Assembly (NCBI GenBank): GCA_022559845.1
Contig: CM040118.1
Location: forward strand, 235,523,224-235,587,223
Origin: Amorphophallus konjac
Lineage: Eukaryota; Streptophyta; Magnoliopsida; Alismatales; Araceae
Reading direction: 5' to 3'
Length of the DNA stretch: 64,000 nt
The translations under genes were made by a program, and so were the position numbers. The notes under the pieces were generated by a model. It saw only the letters and a list, made by a program, of their open reading frames with translations. It made no database searches and was not told where the DNA came from. How positions within the stretch are numbered: position 1 is the first letter of the stretch; every line of letters starts with the position of its first letter. Shown piece after piece: positions 54,630 to 64,000 of the stretch.

Positions 54630-57600
54630 CGCACATGTGTTGAGCGGCCCGTGATGAACCGTACATGCACATGGGCGCTTGAAACTTATAGAAAAGCCCA
54701 ATCAACCAAAACCAAGGCCCGTTAAGCCCTGAATCAACTTGGACCTAACCAAGGAGGGAGGTAACCCATAAAATTGGTCCAAAACATGCCTGAAAACAGC
54801 CCCAACGGGTGATGGACAACTCGAGATATCAACAAATGGGAGTAAGAGGAACGACTCAACTTATCGGCATAAAATGGGTGTCAATAGATGCCCCTCCTTA
54901 ACGCCTTCTTTGCAGGGCAGCGAGCGGAGGTGAAGCGGAAGTGACATGGAACATGGAGATGAAGCGGAAATGCAGCGGAGCGGACCGAAAAGCGGGCGTT
55001 AAGGTAAAACGACACCCATTTTTTACCAACAAGTGACAGGAATCTTCTGAAAAACTCTAAACCAAACGCAAGGAATGATAAAACCAAAAGCGACACCAGT
55101 CTGGAGGAACTAAACTAAATGAAATAAATCGACAAGACCGACCTCATGGGGGACACAATCCCGCGGTCCAATGAGGAGGCCAAAAGCAGGTAGCAAAAGT
55201 AAACAAAACAGGCTAAAGCTCCAGACGGGGACCTCTTAATCAACCAAACCAAGCGAATCGACCAAAGAGAACCTTCTAACACAGAGTGGAATTATTTCCT
55301 CTTACTCAAACACTGAACGCACAGTTAACCATCACTGACGGGACATTCTGCAGGCAAATCATGGGTCATGAAAGCTCAAAAAGATGCATATGATGCATGC
55401 TGGGCTAAAATAAAAGAAATCATTAAAACAAATGCGAAGAAAGATTAAAATATAAAATACTCGAGAATAATATTGCTAAGCTGGGAAAATCAGAGTCAAG
55501 ACACCTTCCACAACCACAGCGTGCAGGATAGAACCATCCTCCCCATGACATTCCAACCTAACGGCCTATCCGAAGATTAAACACGTGAACTTGGATCATC
55601 ATAGTTTTTGTTGAAGGGGAACATCAGATCATGGAACACGCAGATAACCAACTGGTTCTCAAGATAATATAATATAGTACCATATAATAATGCAATAAGG
55701 GTGACAAGGATAGAAGGCCATACCTGACTTACCTGTGCAGGTGGAACGGCGAGTGAAATTTTGGATTTTCTTTTTTCTGATTTTTTTATGGATTTTCATG
55801 TATAAGACAAGCAAGATAAACATAGTAAAGATAACATAACGATTAACTGAACGACAAATAACATGACATAACATGATGAATGGAAACAACACAACAAGAC
55901 GAACAAGCACATAAGCAAAGGCATAAACAGATAATATGCATGCATGAACATGGAGTGACATGACAACAATCGGCGGGACAACACATGGTTGGGATAAGAA
56001 TATGACGGATCACACAGTTGGGACAACACACGGAACATAGAGGGACGACTGTCAACATGCGTAAAACAACTAACAACATGGGGTGAGGAACAAAACAACA
56101 TGTGTGGGACAACATGGTGGGACATGGACATGAACAAAGGATATTGCGGGATAAAAGACACGACAAAACATGATCTTCAATCGAAACCCAAGATCAGAAT
56201 GAAGCAGAACCGCCAGGTTCATAATCGTGAGGCAAAGCCCTCTCATAAAGATATGATCCTTGCAAACAAAAGTTGAAAAGGACATAAGCTTTAGAACAGA
56301 TCGAGAGAGTGGATTGAAGAGAAGAATAGATCAAAAGATGAACAGGAGACAGATAGAACAAAATATGGAGTAAGGACAGCTTGAGTACTTGTAACCTGCA
56401 CACTTAGAAAACAGATTACGTATCCGTTCTCAATAAAAAATATAAAAGATAAATATTTTTAGATTTTTCAATTTTCTTGATTTTTTTTGATATTGAAAAT
56501 GATTGAAATTTTCAACAATATTTCATTTTTTATTTCATTTTTTTATTTTTGACAATATCTCATTTTTTTAGATTTTAGACAATATCTCATTTTTTTGGAT
56601 TTTTGACAATATCTCATTTTTTGGATTTTTGAAATAGCAATCCGCAGCACCCAAAGACGGGCTCGAACTACTGGCGAGGGATCGCCGTCCCTCCCCTCTC
56701 ATTAAAGGCTTCCCTTAAGCAGGGCGTGCATGTGATAGTAGCTCACCACAACCAACTGTCTCTAAAGAACGGTGCCCCTACTAAGGTCATACCCGGAATA
56801 CAACCCAGCTTGAGAGGGAGAAGTGGAAGAATAATTAGAGACAAGCCTTATGTAGGATGGGAGATATCAAGGTTCGACTTCCTTCTAGGGCACTACCCCT
56901 CAAAGAGTAGGTCTGCTGTGCCGGGGCTTTGTGTCTTTAATTTTGAGACCCTTATTTATCAGGCACGCATGTGACCAGGCTCATGACGTCCCGCGGGGAA
57001 CTGTACTGCCACTCTTGCTATGCCTTTGATTCATAATTTTACATATTGATTCATTTTCTCATTTTGGTAGCCCTTATTGGCTAGATATAGCATGAAAGCT
57101 CACTTTTGAGGGTCAAGACTACCCCTATTTGAGATCTCTCTCGTATTAGGGAGCGCCTAGGTTGGTCATCTTATCCATCCATCTTTTGCCCCTGCACTTG
57201 GCCGAGCAGAGAAGAGAAAAGGCTTTCTTGCATACCCAAAGTATGGCCAAAGTAGCAACGGTGTTGCTAAAAGGAATCGGCTATGGCTCGCCGTGTAGTG
57301 TGTGAAAAAACCCATGCTAAAAGGTCACCCTTAACAATCGGGGAAAGAACTAGACTCCTAGCGCGAAGTTATCACCAGCCTAAGGATACTGCAGAAGCTA
57401 ACTTTTTTATTTGATAAAGTTAAGATCTAATTAAACAAAGACTCCTAAAGCCACTCAATCATGTTGAAGAACCAACTTTATAAGCATGTGCAGGAGTAAT
57501 AGAGATAATAGCGATGATAATATTTTCTTGCACAAAATCAAAGATACCTTTGCAGATCCAAGGCATGGAAACCGGTCTCTTGAAGCGATCTCGATCATCG

Positions 57601-57940
57601 AGCTTTGAGGAGCGCGAGTAGCTTTGCATTCCTTGCTTGCCATGATAAAGGATGAAAGGAGAGCAAAGGATTGGATTCCTCGACACAGAGGAGTGGCAGA
57701 CATCATACTGGACGAAGGAGGGATAAGAAAGAAGAGAGAAGAGGGCTAGAACTCCTTCGTTAAGGCACTGAGGCCCTGATAACAAGGAACCAAGTACAGA
57801 ATAACCAGTGATTAACTAAGATCAAGGTGGGCTAAAGCCTCGAAAATAGCAAGAAAAAGGGTGAGAACCCTGAAAGGGCGAGGAGGAAAGAATAGAAAGA
57901 TGACGAAAAGATAACTGTGAAGATAAGGTAGAAAGAGAAA
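54630..57940. other. Non-coding retroelement DNA
   Basis: It continues the sequence interrupted at 41880 (GAGCGGCCCGTGATGAACCGT near 54644). Repeated-word text ACAACATG, GGGACAACA and GACATGACA fills 55800-56160. A run of TTTTTGACAATATCTCA repeats lies at 56520-56635. 56640-57360 is a longer unique-looking block with no ORF support. On the minus strand near 57770-57790, TTGTTATCAGGGCC weakly resembles a Met-tRNA primer site. Confidence 0.45.
56510..56635 (+). repeat. Short tandem repeat, about 30-bp unit
   Basis: TTTTTGACAATATCTCATTT recurs four times with small changes near 56515, 56548, 56578 and 56605. AT-rich, low complexity. Confidence 0.75.
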
Positions 57941-57944
57941 GATC

Positions 57945-58190
57945 ATCCGACGTGGTCGGAGGAAAGGAATAGCGATCACCCGACAGAGGCGGGGAAGAGA
58001 ATGTATGAACACCCGACAATGTCGGGGAAAAGAAATGGAAACCACTCGACAAAATTGGGGAAGGATCAGAAAAACCACCTGACAAGGTCGGGGAACGAGC
58101 GCAAGGAATCCCCAATAGGGTCGGGGGAAAGAGACGAGAAGTGAAATCCGGACGTGTCCGGGATAGAAAGCTAGAAGATGCCCCTAGATC
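57945..58190. repeat. CCGAC/GTCGG foldback array
   Basis: Units about 40 bases apart with changing arms: ATCCGAC/GTCGGA near 57944, ACCCGACA/GGCGGGG near 57977, CCCGAC/GTCGGGG near 58012, a mismatched one near 58045, ACCTGAC/GTCGGGG near 58078, CCCC/TCGGGGG near 58110, TCCGGAC/GTCCGG near 58148 and CCCC/GGGG near 58182. Spacers are purine-rich (GGAAAGAGAATAG type). Confidence 0.8.
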
Positions 58191-58280
58191 AGGGGGAGAG
58201 GAAGACATAGGCCGAGGCCTTGAATGGTGAGGATAGGAAAAGATGGTGGAAATATGGTCAGGTGGTGGAAGGTACACCAC

Positions 58281-59849
58281 CTAAGGATAGGAACTGAGTA
58301 ACAAAAATGATGAATGGATTGAAGAAGGGGAAGAGGAAGTGGACCCCCAAATGCACAATTGACGGCCTTTGAACTTATGTCGCCGCCTCTTCTTAGCAGA
58401 AATCTTCGTGAAACCACTCCACCTGGCGCGGGCTCGGACCTTTGAGCTTCTTGTCTTGTAATACTTTTTCAGATAACGGGCCCACCTGGCAGACGGCCTG
58501 GCCCGATTGTGAACATGCAACTTCATCGGGGCGGCGGCCCCTAGACCCCCAGTGCTAAAAATATGCAGACATTCTTGGGCAAACAGCTTCTCAACTGAAT
58601 GAATATCACGAAGCCACGGAGTTTTATCTCTTGGCACTAGAACATAGAGGTTCGGCAACTCCACTCGGCAATCAGGCTTGAAGCATAACTCCCGTACTAG
58701 AAGAGCAGGACAAAGCTGAGGGAGATCAATGCGCGGCGTTGACGTGGCCGGCATGCTAATAAATTGAGGGAAGTTGCACAGAAAGTGCAGAATGTCCTTG
58801 GAAAGTGCAGAAGATGCGGCCAATTGCCCCTTGAATAGGGAATCCATCAGGCTCCGAGTGGCCGTATGTGTTAGCATAATCTGAGTAGAGAACCCCTCTC
58901 GGCCAGTGAACTGGACAGCAATCAAGCGAGGGGTAATAACAACATTAATGATGAACTTCCCGGCGAGCAGAGAGATTGCTACCGGCCTCGCTTTTGAAGA
59001 AACTGGCACTAGTGCTAAGGAACTCTTCTCAGCAACCGTCTTCATAGCAAATGCAGACTCATTACCCCTAAAATGGCCAGGAACCAGGACTTGGACCGGC
59101 ATGCGGCAAATGAAATCTTGAAGCTTGTAATGCATAATCAAAGCATGGCTCGGCTCTTTATCTCCCTGGGGACTAGACCCGAGGGGCACCAAAGGTAGCG
59201 TGTACCTGCTCCGCAAAGTGGGAAATCGTAGAGGGAGGTTAGAAGGGGGAGGTTTGAAGGGCGCGGGTGGCGATGGTGCAAGCGATGGGGAAATACTGAT
59301 GATGATGGGCATGGGCGGAGGTAAAGGCAAAAGTGGTGGTGCGGGTTCAGGGTCGGCCCGCTCGGACTCAGAGGATGATGGCGAAAGAAGTGGCCTCAGT
59401 GAAGGTGACGGAACATGGATTATTACAAGGGTAGGTGATGAAGACAGTTGTAATGGTAATGGGGATAATGGAGAAGGTGATGATGGAGATGTGGCCAATG
59501 GAGGCGGCGAAGGTGGGGGTGGAGAAGGTGGTGGTAAAGGGGGTGATGGGGTTGATGGAGATGGTGAAGGGGAAGAAGGAGGAGAAGAAGGTAGTGGCGT
59601 AATGGAGGGAGTGACGGGTGGCGGCGCTCTCCGGCGTATCTTTGCAACATGTCGAGAGGCGTTGGGGACAGGAGTGGCGATGGAAACGGAGGGTGAAGGA
59701 GAAGTTTCCCGAGCGGAGGATGAAGTAGGTAAAGGTAGTGGAGGAGATGGGATAGAGGAAGAAGTGGGTAACGAGGCAGGTACCTTATCAACTGAAGAAA
59801 CACCAGGGTGCCCCTGGTCTTGAAGTGGAGACGATTGCCTAGGCGGCAT
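58281..59849 (-). CDS. Intact 522-aa ORF: proline/serine-rich region plus unrecognised domain
   Basis: ATG at 59849 opens MPPRQSSPLQDQ and the frame is open to 58281 without a stop. Residues 1 to about 210 are dominated by P and S (repeated SPPSP, PPSPP). A structured-looking stretch of about 220 residues follows (PLVPLGSSPQGDKEPS, MHYKLQDFICRMPVQVLVPG, SLLAGKFIINVVITPRLIAV, TGREGFSTQ). A basic tail ends it (RWARYLKKYYKTRSS, AKKRRRHKFKGR). I do not recognise the domain. Position between retroelement remnants suggests an element-borne gene rather than a host gene. The upstream edge is 33 bases from the LTR at 59882. Confidence 0.55.
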   Translation of the reverse strand: MPPRQSSPLQDQGHPGVSSVDKVPASLPTSSSIPSPPLPLPTSSSARETSPSPSVSIATPVPNASRHVAKIRRRAPPPVTPSITPLPSSPPSSPSPSPSTPSPPLPPPSPPPPSPPPLATSPSSPSPLSPLPLQLSSSPTLVIIHVPSPSLRPLLSPSSSESERADPEPAPPLLPLPPPMPIIISISPSLAPSPPAPFKPPPSNLPLRFPTLRSRYTLPLVPLGSSPQGDKEPSHALIMHYKLQDFICRMPVQVLVPGHFRGNESAFAMKTVAEKSSLALVPVSSKARPVAISLLAGKFIINVVITPRLIAVQFTGREGFSTQIMLTHTATRSLMDSLFKGQLAASSALSKDILHFLCNFPQFISMPATSTPRIDLPQLCPALLVRELCFKPDCRVELPNLYVLVPRDKTPWLRDIHSVEKLFAQECLHIFSTGGLGAAAPMKLHVHNRARPSARWARYLKKYYKTRSSKVRARARWSGFTKISAKKRRRHKFKGRQLCIWGSTSSSPSSIHSSFLLLSSYP

Positions 59850-60106
59850 GGCTTGCTGCTGCTGCTGAGATCTGAAATAACTGTTGTGCCCCTGTGGTTT
59901 TGATGATAGCAAACACTATCAGTCACCATATGCATGTGTGCATGAAATGTTGTGCCCCTTGTGCTTTGATGATTATGTGGTGTTTTAATGATTGCAACAT
60001 AAATGAGTCACCATATTGTTTTGCTAAGAACATCACATTGAATGATAGCAACATGAATGCATATGACTGATTTATTCTGTGGAGAATGCATGAGTGTGCT
60101 AGCTCT

Positions 60107-60360
60107 ATGGGTCGACCCCCTTCTTAGATGGGTCGACCCCCCCTCAAGTCTTTACATCAGATTCGCATGTCTATACATCTCGTAAGTAGTTCAGATGGCG
60201 TCAACCCATTGAGTCCACGAGGTTGACGCAGCCTTGAAATGCCTCAGATGGCTTTGAAGATAAGGCTGGATGCATTGACGCATGAGGTCACTGTGTCGAC
60301 CCACTGAACTGACCCAGATCTAACTTCACATCAGGGTGAACTGCTGCGTCGACGCTGTCA
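60107..60360. repeat. GGGTCGACCC and GCGTCAAC/GTTGACGC foldbacks
   Basis: GGGTCGACCCCC, then about 12 bases, then GGGTCGACCCCC (60111-60141). GCGTCAACCC faces GGTTGACGC at 60199-60231. GCGTCGACGC is a full palindrome near 60348. The equivalent region of the 41.9-54.6 kb element has GTCGACCC pairs at 45130-45170 and 45485-45515. Confidence 0.75.
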
Positions 60361-61985
60361 CGCTGTAGCGTCTCTATGCATTTCTGAAGTCTACACATCG
60401 TTTAGTTGCACATCACTGTGTTGAGAAAGTCTACACATCAGATTGCCTTGCTTCATGCACAAGTCTATACATCGTCTGTTTATCGTCACATGTGCATCAC
60501 TTACCAAGTCTATACATCAGTCAGCATTGCCTCTTGCTCGTAGAGTCTATACATTGTTTGTGCTTCACGCTTAGTTGAAGTCTATACATTGCATGCTACA
60601 AAGCCTGCACATCCAGTTTGCATCATGTCTGTACAGAGCTTTTTGCATCGTTCATCAAGTCCAAACATTGCCATGTAGCTTGCTTAGCTGAAGTCTGTAC
60701 AGTCAGTGTGTTTCACACATCTAAAGTCTATACATTACTTCCCATCTTTACCTACGTTCTGAACTGAGCAAGTCTATACATTCCTTTCCTTTGCCTACGT
60801 TCAGAACACAAGTCTTCACACTGTCCTGTAGCTTGCATGAGTCATTGAAGTCTGTACATTGCCCAGTCTGCATTTTCCAAAGTCTATACATTGTCTCGCC
60901 CACATCTTCAAAGTTTGTACATCCGATCGTCACTTCCAGCGTCTCATGCTATCAAGTCTGTACAGCGTTTGCGTACAGTGCATCGTCATCCAAAGTCTGT
61001 ACAGCCAGCTCTGTCTCACCTTGCGTCTCTTCAAGTATGTACAGCCTTGGCGTATGCTTTCATAAAATCTATATATTGATTTTCACTTCAAGTCTGTACA
61101 TGACCTTGGCATCCGCTTTAAAGTCTATACATTGGTTTTCACTTCAAGTCTGTACATGACCTTGGCATCTACTTTGAAGTCTACACATTGGTCTTCGCTT
61201 CAAGTCTGTACATTGGCCAAGTCTACACATCGCCGTGTTCACTTGTTTCAAGTCTGCACATTGGCTCAAGCTTTCCAAGTCTGTACATCGCCTTCAAGCT
61301 TTCCAAAGTCTTTACATCGCTTGTGTCATCAAGTCTATACACTCGTGAGTGTTTCATCAAGTTTATACACTCGCTTGGTTCATCAAGTCTATACACTCGC
61401 TCGTCTCTCCAAGTCTATGCATCGGCGCACTATTCATGCATCAGTTCTCCAAGTCTATGCATCGGCGCACTGTTCATGTATCAGTTCTCCAAGTCTATGC
61501 ATCGGCGCACTGTTCATGCATCAGTTCTCCAAGTCTATGCATCGGCGCACAGTTCATGCATCAGTTCTCCAAGTCTATGCATCGGCGCACTGTTCATGCA
61601 TCAGTTCTCCAAGTCTATAGATCGGCGCACTGTTCATGCATCGGTTAAGTCTATACACTGGCTATGGCTTGTTCATGCATCTTACCCACGCAAGTCTGTA
61701 CATTGAGGTCGCTTGAAGGGCTTCAAGTCTACACACTCTCACTTTGTACACACTTGCTTAACTGCTGCTTCTAAAGTCTACACATTCGATTGCTTCATGC
61801 TTTACACAGAAGTCTACACATTCCACTCTGTTATGTTAATGCATCATTCTGCAAGTCTGTACACTGAGGTCACTTGAAGGGCTTCAAGTCTACACATTCT
61901 CACATTGTACATACTTGCATAAATGCTGCATCTAAAGTCTGTACACGCTCATGCATTACTTCATTAAGTCTATATACTCTTTGCT
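60150..61985 (-). repeat. AAGTCTATACA word array in U3
   Basis: Reverse-strand equivalent of the TGTATAGACTT array, here read as AAGTCTATACAT or AAGTCTGTACAT in the sense direction of the element. Dozens of irregularly spaced copies. Between 61411 and 61640 a true tandem has formed: a 44-46 bp unit with CAAGTCTATGCATCGGCGCA and CATGCATCAGTTCTC repeats six times. Confidence 0.9.
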
Positions 61986-62109
61986 GATCGACTGAAGTAA
62001 CTCTGTCATTGTACAGGCTGATGAATGGGCACGTGATCCGAGGTTGACACCTGGCACGTGATCCGAGGTGTCCTGTGGATAAAGGGGGCACACGCCCTAG
62101 TTGCTGCTG

Positions 62110-62118
62110 ATATATATA
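62110..62118 (+). promoter_or_regulatory. TATA-like site of the plus-strand LTR
   Basis: ATATATATA within CTGCTGATATATATATGTGAAG, in the same place relative to the word array and the downstream A/G tract as TATAAATA in the other element. Confidence 0.5.
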
Positions 62119-62139
62119 TGTGAAGTTTCTTCATCCGTA

Positions 62140-62515
62140 GCAGATAGATAGAAGAGGGCTGATCGAGAGAGTGATAGAAGAAAGGTGAGAGCAGCAGAGA
62201 AGCAGAGAGGCAGAGAGCAAAAGAAAAAAGGAAAAGAAGAAGAAGAGAAAAGAAGAGGGATGATCGAGAGAGTGATAGAAGAAAGGTGAGAGCAGCAGAG
62301 AAGCAGAGAGGCAGAGAGCAAAAGAAAGAAGGAAAAGAAGAAGATGAGAAAAGAAGAGGGCTGATCGAGAGAGTGATAAAAGAAAGTGAGAGCAGCAGAG
62401 AGGCAGTGAGCAGAAGAAGAAGAAGAAGAAAAAGTGCAGAGAGGCAGAAAGTGAAAGCAAAAGAAGAAGAAGAGAAAGTAAGAGAGTTCGTGGAGAAGAA
62501 GAAAGAAGATTTTAT
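62140..62515 (+). repeat. A/G-rich tandem tract after the TATA-like site
   Basis: A unit of about 110-120 bp (GAGAGTGATAGAAGAAAGGTGAGAGCAGCAGAGAAG and following AAAGAAAAAGGAAAAGAAGA text) repeats about three times. Minus-strand leucine/serine-rich frames here come from its composition. The minus-strand element has the complementary C/T-rich zone at 42560-42780 and 51395-51600. Confidence 0.75.
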
Positions 62516-62701
62516 TGAAGATCTGTCTACTGGACTTGGATCAGATCCAATCCAGTTGCTCCTGCTAGAGCTACATTTTACATTGCATTTTCAGCTTTCC
62601 GAGTGCTGTATTTTCATTTCTTATTTTCCTTTTATTTGATCAACTGTGCTTTCCGATTCTCTGGTTAGAGATCGGTGTTCCTCTTGTGGTCTCAAGAGAA
62701 G

Positions 62702-63097
62702 GGAGACTTGTCTCCGGTCTGCAAGTGACAGGTTGTCATTTGTGGGTTCCCCTCCGGTTTGGAGGAAGGGAGATTCATCTCCGGTTCTGGTCTTGTGGGT
62801 TGCAAGTCCAGGTGTCCCTCCGGTTTGGAGAAAAAGAGACTTGTGTCTCTGGTTTCTAGTGACTGGGTGTCACTGGTGCGTTCCCTCCTGGTCTGGAGGA
62901 AGAGAGACCTAGTCTCTGGTTCCAAGTGGCTGGGAGTCACTTGGGGTGTCCCTCCGGTTGGGAGGAAGAGGGGAGGTTGTTCCCCTGGTCAAGCTGTTTG
63001 GCAGCAAGTGTTTGCAGACTGAGTCTGCTGTTCTAGCGTTGCTAGTGGAAGCCTCACTCCGGTTGGGAGTGAGGGGTGAACGTAGGTCTTGGAGACC
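62702..63097. repeat. R/U5 hairpin units with changing words
   Basis: Foldbacks in order: GGAGAC/GTCTCC 62702-62715; CCTCC/GGAGG 62751-62765; AGTGAC/GTCACT 62858-62874; CCTCC/GGAGG 62884-62899; AGAGAC/GTCTCT 62903-62917; AAGTG/CACTT 62924-62942; CCTCC/GGAGG 62951-62965; GCAGACT/AGTCTGC 63014-63028; CCTCACTC/GAGTGAGG 63052-63074; GGTCT/AGACC 63085-63097. They lie in the transcribed leader just before the primer site. Confidence 0.88.
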
Positions 63098-63381
63098 GAA
63101 CCACCTAAAAATCCTCTGTGCAGTGTGGTTGTGTTTTGCTCCTTATCTTCTACCTCCTTCACAGGTTGCCTTAGCATTCTCGTTTCTATCTGTGCTGCTT
63201 CCGCTAGTTGCTTATTTAGGCGCGTCTTATATATTTGCTCAGTGGTTTAAAAGAGAATTTATCTTGTTCTTCAGATTGTATATTTGCCTTGATAGTGCTC
63301 TAGTCCTTTATTGAGCGAAAAGCATTTTGAAGGGTGGGATTCATTCACCCCCCCTCTGAATCCATCGCACCGATACTATCA

Positions 63382-63399
63382 ATTGGTATCAGAGTGGTG
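63382..63399 (+). other. tRNA primer-binding site (initiator Met), plus-strand element
   Basis: ATTGGTATCAGAGTGGTG follows the LTR end. TGGTATCAGAG matches the initiator Met tRNA complement, with one change (T for C) after it. Confidence 0.9.
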
Positions 63400-63505
63400 T
63401 CTGCATAGAAGGTCCAGCCACCTGCAGATCCGATCTTGCAGTCTTCGGTGCTAAATTGCTTTTGGTGCATCAATATTCCTGTTGAATTAAATCTGATCTG
63501 TTTCC

Positions 63506-64000
63506 ATGGGTGATCCACCAGTTTTCAACGGCTCCAATTTTAATGTATGGTTTGCCAGTCTGAAAAAATATGCTATATCAGTTAATCCTGATCTATCGAA
63601 GTTAATTTCACACGGTCCTCATAAATTACCAAAGAAAAAGTCCAAATGGACTGACAGTCATAGATCAATGTTTGAAGAGAATCAGATAGCTATGAATCTA
63701 ATGAAGGTAGCTACTGATAAGGTTTTACATTCCTGCTTTCATGATTGTAGCTCTGCTAAAGACATTCTAGATATGCTGAAGCAAGCTCAAAAGAGAAGTG
63801 AAGACAGCTGCATGATGGCTAACAGAAGCAATCAAAGTGGCACCCAAAATGAAGAAGATGATGATGAAGAGGTAAATCCCTTCATGAATTTTTCTTTAGA
63901 TGATTGGGAGAATGCATATGCTGAGTTGCTTGAATCTCATGAACACTTAAGAAAACAATACAAACATTTGAAGAAGAATAGTAGATCAGTCAGTTTGAAT
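63506..64000 (+). CDS. SIRE-type gag, N-terminal 165 codons, runs off the window
   Basis: ATG at 63506 opens MGDPPVFNGSNFNVWFASLK, the gag N-terminus found also at 50586. No stop occurs up to base 64000. Shared blocks include ISHGPHKLPKKKSKWTD, ENQIAMNLMK and LDDWENAYAELLESHE. The domain makes the inner shell of the particle and binds RNA through knuckles that would follow. The close match to the non-autonomous gag, with intact coding here, makes this a candidate helper family. Confidence 0.92.
   Translation, partial: MGDPPVFNGSNFNVWFASLKKYAISVNPDLSKLISHGPHKLPKKKSKWTDSHRSMFEENQIAMNLMKVATDKVLHSCFHDCSSAKDILDMLKQAQKRSEDSCMMANRSNQSGTQNEEDDDEEVNPFMNFSLDDWENAYAELLESHEHLRKQYKHLKKNSRSVSLN

Larger units (their letters stand above)
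59882..63381 (+). repeat. 5' LTR of the plus-strand copia element
   Basis: It opens TGTTGTGCCCCTGTGG and closes CGATACTATCA beside the primer site. Order along it: GTCGAC sites (60107-60145), other GTTGAC/GTCGAC text to 60360, the AAGTCTATACA word array (60150-61985), a TATA-like site, a purine-rich A/G tract, then hairpin units (62702-63097). The 3' partner is outside the window. Confidence 0.85.
59882..64000 (+). mobile_element. Copia SIRE-type element, 5' end (LTR, primer site, gag start)
   Basis: A 3.5 kb LTR is followed by the Met-tRNA primer site and an uninterrupted gag frame to the window end. LTR ends and gag start resemble the non-autonomous element at 41881-54624 in opposite orientation, but the copy is clearly a separate subfamily. 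Because gag is intact it may be an active or autonomous relative; pol would lie past 64000. Confidence 0.88.

Noticed and set aside
56640..57360. Possible organelle-derived or conserved gene block
   Set aside because: The text looks unique and less repetitive than its surroundings, but no rRNA, tRNA or protein motif could be recognised.
57459..57785. 108-codon minus-strand ORF with a weak primer-site-like motif
   Set aside because: No domain features, and the primer-site match (TTGTTATCAGGGCC) is too weak without a defined LTR edge.
59200..59823. Glycine-rich plus-strand ORF
   Set aside because: It is the antisense shadow of the proline-rich part of the 58281-59849 ORF.
61132..61706. Serine-rich ORFs over the AAGTCTATACA field
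   Set aside because: Produced by the repeated word and the 45-bp tandem; no independent coding signal.
62702..63097. MicroRNA precursors
   Set aside because: Stems are only 5-8 base pairs; plant precursors need far longer duplexes.

Overview
This window looks like repeat-dense nuclear DNA from a large flowering-plant genome. Nearly everything recognisable is a retrotransposon or a piece of one: Ty3/gypsy chromovirus, Ty1/copia of SIRE/Maximus type with initiator-Met-tRNA primer sites, gypsy-type gag, and an L1-type LINE with an RNase H domain. I found no convincing host gene, tRNA or rRNA. Species cannot be named from this sequence.

Layout. 1-3319: 3' end of a chromovirus (pol tail, purine tract, about 3.1 kb LTR). 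3320-4566: plus-strand coding remnants of unknown origin. 4567-9490: a gypsy-type gag on the minus strand, its leader and an LTR-like block, with no pol. 9491-16560: a decayed minus-strand copia element with gag-pol and one LTR. 16561-17101: a short open frame of unknown family. 17102-20697: a 5'-truncated LINE. 20697-35160: two related copies of an uncharacterised retroelement; the first contains about 7.7 kb of at least eleven different tandem arrays (21445-29140). 35160-41880 and 54625-59881: low-coding retroelement debris with one long unexplained ORF (58281-59849). 41881-54624: a complete 12.7 kb copia-type element with two 3.9 kb LTRs, a TCAAC target duplication, primer site, purine tract and a multi-zinc-knuckle gag, but no pol. 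59882-64000: the 5' end of a related plus-strand element with an intact gag start, running off the window.

The most interesting signal cuts across element families. Many LTR, leader and array repeats are built from short hairpin units: a 4-10 nt word, a loop of a few bases, then the reverse complement of the word. The words differ between families and often between neighbouring units, but the two arms usually change together. A second, different device occurs in the U3 of the copia LTRs: about 75 irregularly spaced copies of a 12-base word close to TGTATAGACTT, with unrelated spacers.

Decay is dominated by in-frame stop codons with few frameshifts in gypsy gag, copia gag-pol, the LINE ORF2 and the 3.3 kb coiled-coil remnant. 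Several stops fall where glutamine, arginine or tryptophan is expected, which fits C-to-T change in methylated, silenced DNA. All coordinates and counts were made by eye; element boundaries without a matching second LTR are tentative.
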